Part shown: positions 23,571 through 35,400 of the stretch, piece by piece
Position numbering within the stretch: the stretch's first letter is position 1
Layout: each line of letters begins with the position of its first letter
From: Colletotrichum lupini
Taxonomy: Eukaryota > Ascomycota > Sordariomycetes > Glomerellales > Glomerellaceae
Direction: 5' to 3'
DNA length: 64,000 bases
NCBI RefSeq assembly: GCF_023278565.1
Contig: NC_064676.1
Coordinates: forward strand, 7,502,001 to 7,566,000
Notes under the pieces: generated by a model
What the model was told of the DNA's origin: nothing
Seen by the model: only the letters and a program-made list of their open reading frames with translations
Database searches by the model: none
Position numbers and translations under genes: made by a program

Positions 23571-26500
23571 GAAGCTATTTAGAGATTATAAAGAGTACGA
23601 GGCTTAGGAAGCTAGAAGTATACGAGATAGCGGAAATTAGTAACTAATAAAGATCCCGAGACTAATTACTATATCTTTTTATAGTAATATAAACGTCTAC
23701 TACTATTATTATTAAAAGGAACTACTAAAACCTACCCTTTTCTACTAGATAAAAAAGAGGATCCTAATAAATATGATAGTTAGTAATCTAAAAAGGTAAT
23801 AGTAATTACTAAAAATAGTAAAAACGAAAATAGTAGCGAGACGGCGAGAAGAAGTAGGAATCTCCTAGACCTTAATAAATTCGTTAAATAGTAAAAGCAT
23901 AGATTTATTACGACCCGCGCGCGGATTAGATATATCTTTATTAAGATTAAATACGCTAGTAACTACTAATACGAATATAAGCTAGAGTACGACCCTTAGC
24001 GAGTTAGGGTAAAAAAGAAGAGGACGAAACCCGATCCTAAATAGAATCCTAATCCCTTATAAATAAGTAAATATTAACCCGGACTATTAAGGGACGTAGA
24101 TATATAGAATCGCAGATTAGCCTAATAATAAGTAAATTAACGCGGTATTAATTTATTTAACTAAGGTTTATGAAAAAAAGGGGCTATAGGGATAACCCCT
24201 ATTTTATAAAATCGTAAATAACCTTAGTTACTAGTTAGATAAATAGTTCGCGAGCGTAAGCTTAGGAATTATAAAAGTAGTTAATAAATTCCTCTATAGG
24301 CGAGGGGTATTATTAATATAATTATAATCGCGAGAGCTATACGAAATATTAATAATAATAATTATAGAGGAGGAATTCGTATTATAGAACTAAGTATAGG
24401 TCGATAGAGCGTATAATCGCTTTAATAAATTTAGAAAAAGGGTAAACGACCTAGATTTCCTCTTTATAATTACTAACGGAAATCTATCGTTATAAAAGGA
24501 TATACTGGGGTAAAATATAGTACTAAAAGTACGATAATCGATAATTCTACTTATTTCGATCTATAACTCGTTACTATTATTAATACGAAATTCGGCGCCG
24601 ATTAGCTAATAAAAAAAGAGATAGACGACCCGAAGTTACTAATAATACGTAGCGACGCAGGGTTCGTATATAAATACTAAAAATCTAATAGCGAATACGA
24701 GGTAATTTATAGACCTTAAAAAGATCTTTTTAAAAGAGAAATTATACTCTAGGGGGAAGTATAAGGTCTTATAAGAAACCCTAACGATATTTTACGATTA
24801 TTACGAAAAAGTCGGAATTAGGGAATACTAATATTATTTAGTAATTAATATCGTACTTATAGGTAAAGCCTCTAATTACTATTATAAAGCGGTACGTAAT
24901 CTCGATCGAAACGACTTTTTTAGTATAATTAATATAATCCGAAGCCGCTTCGAGACCTATAATAAGAACCTAGAGCTCCTATCTAAGCTACGAGCGATTT
25001 TTTTTATATCTATAGCTAGGATAATAAAGGGTAAATTGCGAGTAAAGATCTTTAAAAAGCTTATCGATCGAATCGATAAGCTAGTAAAAACTTAGCTAAA
25101 TAAGGGGATAAACGAGTAAAAAGTCGGATATTTTTATACCGTAGTTTAGCATATACTAGAAGTAAAGATTACCTTATACTAAGTACCCGAAGACTACGAA
25201 ACGCTCTACTCGAGGCTAAGATCTAGCTTTAATATTAAAATAAGAATGCCGCGCTAAACCTATTTCTAAGTATACGACGGCCCTTATTAATAATATTAGG
25301 TCGATCGAACGTATAATAAAAAAAGAAAAGAGGCTAAATATAGTAATTACTAATAAGGAGGCCCAGATTCGTTAAATAAGTAGAGATTTAACTTACGGGC
25401 AGGGTAATAAAAAAAGTAATACTATATTTATAAAAAGGATAGATATTAGTTAAGTAACTACTCCGAGGAAGAGCGTACTAAATCGTATAAATAATATAAA
25501 AAGTCGAGGGTAATAAATAGTAAAACTAGCCCTCGTTAGTTTAACTAATTCCTCGTTATATATAAAAGTAGATCTAGGGGCACGGAACCTAGCGACGGTA
25601 GCTAAAGTAGCGGCCTAAAGTATATACCCCTTATAAAAAATTCGGAAAATAAAGAAGATCTTACTCCCTATACTAACGAATTAAATTATAACGAAATCGA
25701 CGATATTAACTACTCTTTTTTTACCCCGTTAGTTTCTAAAGGATATACGAGGCTAAACGAATAGAGAGTAATAAAAGCTTTTAATAAGTAGGCTTTTATT
25801 TATAAATAGTAAGGGAAGGTCCCTTAGATAACGGATACGGAGGCGGCTAAAAGGGCGAATCTAATAAGGCTAAAGCCTATTCTTTTAATAATTAAAGAGA
25901 AGACGCTATCTCTCTCGATATTTAAAAAAAAGGAATATAGTACTAAATAAATCTAGAGGTAGCTAGAGGGGTCCTTTTTATACTACCTAGATCCCTTAAA
26001 TACTAAGCTCGTATAAGTATTCTATACGAGCGAAAGGTATAGCCTAGATAATTTCTATAGGATTATCCTAAATACTAGGGCATCGTAATAATTAATTAGA
26101 AAAAAAGGGCAATTTTAGGTACTATAGAAGATCGTACTAGTAATACTTAATACGTTAACGGTAGGTATTATAAAGATTAGTTTCGGCCTAAGTAAGGAAA
26201 TCGTCGCCCTAGGTATTATAGAAGTAGAGACGTATTTCGGAACGATGACTTTTTATATTTTGCCCGTTAATACCCCATTTCTCTTATATCTAAAAAATAT
26301 AGATTGACTAAGTATTATATTCGATAATATAAAGAACAGAATCTCTAGTAATAAGCACTTCGAGGTAGTTAAATAATAATAGGGGCATGCGTTTATAAAG
26401 CTTATTAATAATACGAAGTTAATTAATTACCTAACGGAAAGTAAGCTTAGAAAACTATACTAGAGATTCGGGCACCCGTCGGTTACGAGGCTATATAACT

Positions 26501-29330
26501 TCCTAAAGTAATTAAGTAATAATAATATCGAAATAGGGGCGCTAGAGTAGTTAACGAAAGTATACTATTAATACTAAATAAATACGCAGAGCCTACGCAA
26601 ATTTAAGTTTAAATTGCGTAATAAGCTTAACTTTAACTAGGAAATCGTCGTCGATATCTTTTATTTAAATAGTCGGCTAGTACTATATATAATTAACGTA
26701 GCTATATCCTTCTAAGTAGGGCAATTCCTCCGGGATTTATAAGTAAAAATAATATAAGTAGCCCTACGAAAAAGCTAGATCGATATATACTAAGGACCGT
26801 TAGATAGTATTAAAACCGACGCTAGCACTAGCTTTAAGTTAGTAGAATTTAGGAATAATATAACGGCTTATAATATATAGCTAAAAGTCGTACCTATTAA
26901 AGCGCACTATAGTATTAAAAAGGTAGAGAGGGCATACTAATAATTAAAAAGGGCGTTTAGAATTATTAAAGAAGAAAATCCGGATTCTACTAATAACGAA
27001 TACCTCTAGATAGTACTTAAATACTATAATAATACTATGGGGCCTAACGGACTTATACTAACGCTATTAGTATTTAGAGCATATTTAAAAACGACCTTAG
27101 CCTTGCTACCGTCGCTAGGTATAAGCTAACGAGCCTAAGTAGTTAAAAAAGTAATACGGGCACTGCGCGAGGTAAGCGTAAAAAAGTAAATTAACGAGGT
27201 AATTACTATATATAATAGGCCCGATATAGGGGATAATTTAGATATACTACTAAATTTAGATATGCGAGTATAGTGCGAAATTACCTAATAGTAGACTAGG
27301 CTATATAAGTTAATTTTCGTTAACGAGCGCTCTTATATAGTTACGAGAGATCGTAACTAGCTACTCGAAGTATTAATTATAGTAGTTAGACCGTACTATA
27401 TAGATCTTAATAAGGTAATTTCTAACCTATAAAAAGAAGAGGAGCTAGGGGAAACTATATAACCCGCGGCAAAGGCATAGGAAATTATCCTCGATAAAAT
27501 CGTCGTAGTAGTACTAATAAACGACGAGGAAGAGGATATTACTAAAAGGGTACTAATACTACTAGCGAGACGTTATAAAAGACTACGACGGCAAGCCCTA
27601 ACGCGGCAATTTATTACTAGCAACGAGGTAATTAATACTTTTTATATAGTAAAAAAGAAAGCCGATTTCGAGCTAGCGGTTAAACTACGTAAAGAAGGCG
27701 TAATTATAATTACTAAAAAGCCGTATAAGGGATTAGATCTTATCGAAGTAGATACTTTTCGTAATCGAGGGGTCTATCGATTTATCCTATACGACTTAGA
27801 AAAATATATAAACCTCTATATATTTAAATTATAAATAGTTTATAAGATTAAAGGGAAAGGAATACCCTAGCCGTACGAGAAGTTTAAATACGTAATTTAG
27901 GGGTACGGCAATATTAAAAAAGTAACGCTACTTATATAATCGCCCACTATATAGCACTATAGCTAACGATTAATAATAGTACTAATAGTATTATTATAGA
28001 AGAAAGGATACGAGATTTAGAGCCGTAATATTACCTAGGCCTATACCTAATCGGCCACAGGGCTCATAAGGAAAATCCTAGCCTATTTACTAAAAAAAAT
28101 AACTAATAAGTACCTAAAGAGTACGATTATTAAAGTACTTAAGCTACTATATAAGCTCGCAGAATTGGGTACTTATTAGTAGGCTACTTATTACGGTTTT
28201 TATATTAATTAACTATTAATAATTACCTCTATGTACGACCCGTGCTTATTAGTTACGGAGCATAAAGGCGACTAATTTAGGATTATTAAAATATAGACCG
28301 ACGATATATTAAGCCTATTCGATATTAACTTTATAAAAAAGGAGGATAAGGAGCTTTAGAAAGCGGGCTTCGTAATAAAGCTAAAAGAGGTCCTTATAAT
28401 AAACACCCCCTTAGTATTTAATAATAAGATTCTTATAATTAAAGGGGAAAACGTCGTTTTTTAATAAAAGGGGTAAGGTAAGAAGATTAACCTCGTTAAT
28501 CCGAACGTAACTAATATTAAAAAGCGGTATAATACTAAGCTCGCGCAAGGGGTATATATTACGAGTATTTATTAGCCCGAGGTAACTTTTAATTATATTA
28601 AAGTAGCGTAGGCTATAGATTTAACTAAACAAGACGTCGAAGTATTTAATAAGCGGCTTAAGTAGTAATAAACAAATCTCGATCGAGGTCTCGTTTACTA
28701 CCTAATCGACCTTGCGATTAGTAAGCTCTACGTCTTTGTTAATAGGTTATTTATAAATAATAACGACCTTACTTCGTAATTAAGGTATATTATTATCCTA
28801 GTTAATAAGAGTATAGGCGAGAGCGAATTTATTATATACGATAATATAATTTATTACTCGTTAATTAAAAGTAAGTAGGTAATAAGAAGTATATTAGCGT
28901 CGGAGGTTTATAGTATAATTAATAGTATTAACCTCTCTTACGTAATTTTAATAACGCTAAGGAAGATTACTAATCGAATTAGCTTTTTACTTATTTTAAT
29001 AGTTATTTATACTAATTCTTATTTATTATATAAATACCTTATTAAATTAGGAACGACAAAGGAAAAGAGGCTTATAATCGATATTATAGCCCTTAAATAA
29101 TCGTACGAAAGGCGCGAGATACTCGAGATCCGTTAGATTAATAATAAAAATAACCTTATAAACGCTTTTATAAAAGTAGTACTAAATAAGGGATTAGAGT
29201 AATTTATAAGTAGCGGAAAAGTTATTATATAAATAAAGGGATAGGTTATATAAAAAGAGTAGAGAAAAGGAGGAAAAGGAGACGACTTAGTAAACGGGCC
29301 CGAGGTCGAATTATACCTCTAACTATAATA
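23571..29330 (+). pseudogene. Copia A2 gag-pol polyprotein, RIP-degenerate
   Basis: The frame can be followed through the integrase (KLINNTKLINYL, HPSVTRLYN), the reverse transcriptase (KADFELAVKLRKEG, YDLEKYINLY, QTDDILSLFD) and the RNase H (INNNDLTSQLRYIIILVN, SYERREILEIRQINN). TAA and TAG interrupt it many times. It is the most complete copy of family A here and the best template for aligning A1 and A3. Confidence 0.8.
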
Positions 29331-29360
29331 GTTAAATTAATAAAAAAAAGAGAAAGTTAG

Positions 29361-29562
29361 TATCGGATTAGAAGTTTAATTTAACCGCGGTATTTAACTA
29401 ACTACGTAAGGGCTAATTAGGGGCCCTATATACGATTATCGTAGCTAGCCTAACTTACGGTTAGAACCTCCTTTTTATACCTACGTAAATATTTATATAG
29501 TTCAATTGATCTCTTCGTCAACTACGGTTCGAACTAACTACCCTATAATAGGGATACCAACA
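29361..29562 (+). repeat. 3' LTR closing copia A2 and the whole stack (202 bp)
   Basis: It begins TATCGG (TG mutated to TA) and ends GGGATACCAACA. The last 60 bp, next to unique DNA, keep CpA and TpG (TTCAATTGATC, CGTCAACT), unlike the internal LTR. Confidence 0.9.
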
Positions 29563-29567
29563 TCCCG

Positions 29568-31575
29568 CTTATAAATCAGGTCTCGATTATGTGCATTATG
29601 TATCGAGTCACATCGCGTCATCTAACAACATTATGACACAGGAGTCAATAGTCATGCTTTTGACAGTCGAAGGATCGAGACTTGAACGGAAGTGGCAAGC
29701 TGTCAGATTCTTGTTTCAAGAACGAACCAAAATCTGGGACTTTTGTCGCGGCCCATAGTTACCACGCTGGGTTGGAGAGAATAGAGGTCATCAAGTCGCA
29801 TGATTCTACTCCGAAGCAGTAAGTCTATTATTTGACACCGTGTTCATCGTTGTCGACATCTGGAAAATTAATAATTACCCGGTAAAACAATCGGTCATCT
29901 CCATCCAGCTTGATGACTCAGCATATAAATCAAAGCACTGAATGCTCTCTTTATTATATAGACTGAGATTAAACCGAGGCAATGAAACTGTCAAAATCAC
30001 AGAGGGAGGCACCGTTGTTACAGAGGCAGGTTTAGAGGGTTGTTGAAGACGGTTAACCTTGAAATCAAGTCACTCGACAGGAACCTTGCTCTTGGTCACA
30101 AAACCAGCATCTTGAGTAACGGCTGCATTTTATCTAACATCACGGTCTCTCGGCTCGAATGACGGCACTCAATCCCACCACTGCTAACAAAAGTCTTGCC
30201 TTGTTTGGGTTAGGACGACTGAGACCTGACTGACCACTCGGAGCCCGCGCGAAGCTTTGCTTTCAGACTTACTTGATAATTTGGAGGAGTTCTATCAAAT
30301 AATGAGACCCAAGCCAGGCTTAGGGCTCTTCGATAGCAAGCAACACGGATCACTTTCTGGTCATCCATCGAAATAAGCTCAGCCCTCCAGTTCTCCAGGG
30401 GCTAAAACAAGGGGAGACTGTCGCTGGAAGCAGAAATTCTAGCCTGGTATGGGGTGAGAAAGAAAGGGGCCAGCCAAATTGGGACATCAACCTTGGAACG
30501 AAGGTAGGACCCTTGTCTTCGAGTCTCGGCCACACCGACGACAGGCCATAACATGCCATCTTCGAGAAAAGTTTATGACGATGCTTATGCTCCAAGAAAG
30601 AGTCTTTCACAGGTTCGAAGGGCTAGTGCAGCGACAAACGTCATGGGAATAGCTTTCAGCAGAGATGAAACTTTACTGCGTGAATAGAGATCGCGCGAAG
30701 CCATGAGGGAACAATTTTCAGTGAAACACTGACTTCGGGATGAAATGTGCTAGGAACTTGGCTTTATTTCCTGACTCGTGATAGATCGGATGTAGCCGAA
30801 TTGGGGGCCTTCTCCGCGACGTCCCCAGCTTGAAAACTACTTGGGTTCGAATGCCGAGAGCGAGCTCCGAGTGTTCATCCACTTTTTTGAGTATTAAGCA
30901 CTTTGGAGCCTCGACCGACTGAATCGCAAAACTCAAAGCCTCGTCAATCAATCTCTCTGTCTACTAACAAGCGATACTTTGGGCAGAGAGCTTTTGAAGA
31001 TATGGGGATCCCCAGAAACCAAACGATGAGGAATCGCAGCGTTGAGATTTGCGACACTTTGCAAACAACACCTTTATTATTTCGCAGCTCTGTGAACATG
31101 GACTACTTTCTCTTGCCGACGGCATTGTCAACATTCGACATCGTCAAGTCAACAGGGCATACCCCGGACAACAATTAACACCTTTGGGCGAAAGCGGTGG
31201 ATTCAATTTTCGGCTCGCGCTTATAAACACACCTGTTCAATATCGCGGTCCCACAAGGCGCGGCTGAGCTCAACTGTCACTCTGCGGCGATGTTCCGAGC
31301 CCTAGTTCACGATGGTCGAAGTGGACTCTGATCCTTTTTTAGCCCAAGGATCTCAAGGGTCTCCAAGGGGTTCTCGAGATGCTTCGTGAAGTGCGCCTTG
31401 AACAGTCTTTGAGCAGATCGATCATTGCATATAAAGTGCGTGACTTAGCCTGGTCAGAAGTATCACTTTACATTGCGAAACAGCAAAGTCTTCTATCTTA
31501 GTTACGACTACCTCGGATCTCACTCGTTCAAACTCCGTAGGCTCTCTCATTTTCAGTCGCTCACTGTACTCAATC
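29568..31575. other. Spacer between the stack and the secreted-protein gene; displaced hydrolase promoter and secreted-gene promoter
   Basis: This 2.0-kb unique sequence has normal composition and no RIP. No convincing gene: short ORFs at 30350-30610, 30718-30951 and 30903-31178 lack family features. Immediately beside the stack is TTATAAAT at 29569-29576 (TATA-like on either strand). Before the insertion it lay about 110 bp upstream of the hydrolase ATG at 3212. The right part should hold the promoter of the gene starting at 31576. Confidence 0.5.
31430..31435 (+). promoter_or_regulatory. TATA box of the split secreted-protein gene
   Basis: CATATAAAG with TATAAA at 31430-31435 lies 141 bp upstream of the ATG at 31576. 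Pyrimidine-rich sequence (31505-31570) precedes the start codon, as in many fungal genes. Confidence 0.45.
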
Positions 31576-32211
31576 ATGAGACTCTCGTTTTCCACTCTTT
31601 TGGCCTTTCAGGCACTGGTCGGCTCTAGCATAGCCGCTGCTTTGCCGGAAAAGGCCATTCTTCGACCAGTCCAGAAGCGACAGGCCTCCATCCCATCTAC
31701 ACCCCTTGGACCAGCCAAATTCACCCCGAAGACCAACGTCACCTTGCCCTATGAAGGGCTCAACGCTACCAACGCCCTCGTCCGGGCTATGATGAAGCAA
31801 CCTGCCGTCTTGTTAGAGAACATCGAGACAATCACCGATGTTGAGTGCTCGACTGCTGGACTTGTTCTCAAATTTAGCGTTACCGAAGACTACAACACAT
31901 GCTTGAGCACATGGCCAGCAAAGGACTTCATCATCATCACGAACCACAATGGGACTTGCGACAGCGAGCACGAGCGCGGTGTCTATGTGGTCCAGAACTA
32001 CACCTTTGACAATGCCACCTTGACTCTTACTGCTTCGTCTACCAAAGCAGAGATCAGTGATCAGATGAATGACGCAGTCATCGATTTCCAGCACACCGGC
32101 ACTGCTACGACCAAGCGTGATCTCTCCGCACCCATTTCCGCAGACCTTTCTGGCTCCACGCTCGTTGCGACGGACGCCTTGAATATTGTCGCCAATGAAG
32201 CCAAGCTGGAA
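31576..32211 (+). pseudogene. Secreted DUF7029/DUF7223-type protein, 5' part, split by copia A3
   Basis: ATG at 31576; residues 1-21 form a signal peptide (LSFSTLLAFQALVGSSIAA), and QKR at about 33-35 is a possible Kex2-type site. Residues about 65-190 look like DUF7029 (PAVLLENIETITDVECS, FIIITNHNGTC, ERGVYVVQNYTFD), an uncharacterised domain of extracellular fungal proteins. The frame is intact for 212 codons to the copia A3 insertion at 32212 and then reads 14 LTR-derived codons to TAA at 32254-32256, giving a possible 226-aa truncated product. The remainder of the gene is at 38732-39442. With the element and one TGGAA copy removed, the two parts join in one frame of 448 codons without an intron. 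Function unknown; extracellular location inferred. Confidence 0.8.
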
Positions 32212-32413
32212 TGTTGGTATCCCTATTACAGGGTAGTTGATTCGAACCGTAGTTAACGAAGAGATTAATTAAACTATATAGATATCTGCGTAGGTATAAA
32301 AAGGAGGTTCTAACTATAGGTTAGGCTAGCTACGATAATCGTAAATAGGGCCCCTAATTAGCCCCTATATAGTCGGCTATATACCGCAGTCGAATTAGAC
32401 TTCTAATCTAATA
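32212..32413 (-). repeat. Copia A3 3' LTR (202 bp)
   Basis: It begins TGTTGGTATCCC on the plus strand and ends CTAATCTAATA. The first 40 bp beside the host gene keep TG and CA dinucleotides. Confidence 0.9.
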
Positions 32414-32419
32414 CTAACT

Positions 32420-35400
32420 TTCTCTTTTTTTTATCGATTTAACTGCTATAGTTAGAGGTATAATTCGACCTCGGGCCCGTTTACTAAGTCGTCTCCTTTT
32501 CCCTCTTTTCTTTACTCTTTTTATATAACCTATCCCTCTATTCGTATAATAACTTTTCTACTACTTACGAATTATTCTAATCCCTTATTTAGTACTACTT
32601 TTATAAAAACGTCTACGAGGTTATTTTTATTATTAATCTAATAAATCTCGAGTATCTCGCGCCTTTCGTACGATTATTTAAGGGCTATAATATCGATTAT
32701 AAGCCTCTTTTCTTTTATTATTCCTAATTTAATAAGGTATTTATATAGTAAGTAGGAATCTATATAAATAACCGTTAGAATAGGTAGAAGGCTAATTCGA
32801 TCGGTAATCTTCCTTAGCGTTATTAAAATCGCATAAGAGAGGTTAACGCCGTTAACTATACTATAGACCTCTAACGCTAGTATACTTCTCGTTACCCGCT
32901 TACTTTTAGTTAATAAGTAGTAGATTATATTACCGTATATAGTAAATTCTCTCTCGCTTATACTCTCGTTAGCTAGGATAATAATATACTCTAATTACGA
33001 AATAAGGTCGTTATTATTTATAAATAACCTATTAACGAAAACGTAAAGCTTATTAGTTATAAGGTCGATTAAGTAGTAAACGAGACCTCGATCGAGATTC
33101 GTTTATTACTACTTAAGCTACTTATTAAGTACCTCGACGTCTCGTTTAGTTAAATTTATAACCTATACTACTCTAGTATAGTTAAAAGTCGCCTAAAGCT
33201 AATAAATATTTATAATATATACCCCTCGCGCGAGCTTAGTTTTATACTACTTTTTAACGTCGGGCACGTTTAGATTAACGAGGTTAATCTTCTTACCCTA
33301 TCCTTTTTATTAAAAAACGACGGTTTTCTTTTTAATTATAAGAATCCCGTTATTAAATACTAAGGGGGTATTTATTATAAGGACCTCTTTTAGTTTTGCT
33401 ACGAAGCCCGCTTTTTAAAGCTCCTTATCCTCCTTCTTTATAAAGTTAATATCGGATAGGCTTAATATATCGTTAGTCTATATTCCGACGATCTTAAATT
33501 AGTCGCCTTTATACTCCGTAATTAGTAAGTACGGGTCGTATATAGAGGTAATTATTAATAATTAATTAATATAAAAATCGTAGTAAGTAGCTTACTAATA
33601 GGTACCCGATTCTACGAGCCTATATAATAGCTTAAGCACTTTAATAATCGTGCTTTTTAAGTACTTACTAGCTATTTCCTTCGGTAAATAGGCTAGGATT
33701 TTCCTTATAAGCCCTATGGCCGATTAGGTATAGGCCTAAGTAATATTACGGCTCTAAATCTCGTATCCCTTCTTCCGTAGCGATACTATTAGTACTATTA
33801 TTAATCGTTAGCTATAGCGCTATATAGTAGGCGATTATATAAGTAGCGTCGCTTTTTTAACGTTGCCGTACCCCTAAATTACGTATCTAAACTTCTCGTA
33901 CGGCTAGGGTGTTCTTTTCTTTTTAATTTTATAAACTATTCGTAATTTAAATATGCGGAGGTTTATATATTTTTCTAGGTTATATAAGATAAATCGATAG
34001 ACCCCTCGATCGTAAATAGTATCTATTTCGATAAGATCTAATCCCTTATACGGCTTTTTAGTAGTTATAATTACGCCTTCTTTACGTAGTTTAACCGCTA
34101 GCTCGAAATCGGCTTTTTTTTTTACTATATAAAAAGTATTAATTACCTCGTTATTAATAATAAATTACTACGTTAGGGCTTACCGTCGTGGTCTTTTGCG
34201 ACGTCTTGCCGGTAGTATTAGTACCCTTTTAGTAATATCCTTTTCCTTATCGTTTATTAGTACTACTACGACGATTTCGTCGAGGATAATTTCCTATGCC
34301 TCTACCGCGGGTTATATAGTTTCCCCTAGCTCTTTTTCTTTTTATAGGTTAGAAATTACCTCGTTAGGATCTATATAGTACGGTCTAACTACTATAATTA
34401 ATATTTTAAGTAACTAGTTACGATCTCTCGCGACTATATAAGAGCGCTCGTTAACGGAAATTAACTTATATAGCCTAGCCTACTATTAGGTAATTTCGCG
34501 CTATACTCGTATATCCGAATTTAGTAATATATTTAGATTATCCTTTATATCGGGCCTATGGCGCGTAGTAATTACCTCGTTAACTTATTTTTTTATACTT
34601 ACCTCGCGCAGTACCCATATTATTTTTTTAACTACTCGGGCTCGTTAGCTTATACTTAGTAACGGTAGTAAGGCTAAGGTCGTTTTTAAATATACTCTAA
34701 ATACTAATAGCGTTAGTATAAGTCCGTTAGGCCCCATAGTATCGTTATAATATTTAAGTACTATTTAGAAGCATTCGTTATTAATAGAATCCGGATTTTC
34801 CTTTTTAATAATTCTAAACGCCCTTTTTAATTATTAGTATGCCCTTTTTATTTTTTTAATACTATAGTACGCTTTAATAGGTACGACTTTTAGCTATATA
34901 CCGTAAGCCGTTATATTATCCCTAAATTCTACTAACTTAAAGCTAGTACTAGCGTCGGTTTTAATACCGTCTAGTAGTCCTTAGTATATATCGATCTAGC
35001 TTTTTCGTAGGGCTACTTATACTATCTTTATTTATAGATCCCGGAGGAATTGCCCTGCTTAGAAAGATATAGATACGTCGATTATATATAGTACTAGCCG
35101 ACTATTTAAATAGAAGATATCGACGACTATTTCCTAGTTAAAGTTAAGCTTATTACGCAATTTAAACTTAAATCTACGTAGGCTTTGCGTATTTATTTAG
35201 TATTAGTAATATACTTTCGTTAACTACTCTAGCGCCCCTATTTCGATATTATTATTATCTAATTACTTTAAGAGGTTATATAGCCTCGTAACCGACGGGT
35301 ACCTAAATCTCTAGTATAGTCTTCTAAACTTACTTTCTGTTAAGTAATTAATTAACTTCGTATTATTAATAAGCTTTATAAACGCATACCCCTATTATCG

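Larger units (their letters stand above)
3318..29562. mobile_element. 26.2-kb nested LTR-retrotransposon stack
   Basis: The outer boundaries are the ends of copia-family-A LTRs: TGTCGG at 3318 and CCAACA ending at 29562. They are flanked by the 5-bp target duplication TCCCG at 3313-3317 and 29563-29567. Inside, from outside in: copia A1 (3318-7057 plus 22036-22714) interrupted by copia B (7058-22035), which is interrupted by gypsy G1 (11761-19119); then copia A2 (22715-29562), which shares the right-hand boundary. The entire block shows the RIP signature (TpA excess, near absence of CpA/TpG, CpG retained). Confidence 0.9.
22715..29562 (+). mobile_element. Copia element A2, complete Ty1/copia-type element
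   Basis: The element is 6.85 kb with LTRs at 22715-22919 (205 bp, one 3-nt insertion) and 29361-29562 (202 bp). Order inside: leader with a 330-bp extra block, gag with CCHC remnant (about 25420-25480), protease (about 26050-26080), integrase (26460-27130), reverse transcriptase (about 27640-28500), RNase H (about 28590-29200). Its left flank is A1 sequence (GCTAA at 22710-22714) but its right flank is the genomic TCCCG duplication of the whole stack. Confidence 0.85.

Noticed and set aside
30350..31267. Small ORFs on both strands in the 2-kb spacer
   Set aside because: Short, mutually overlapping, without domains, signal peptides or plausible splice structure.
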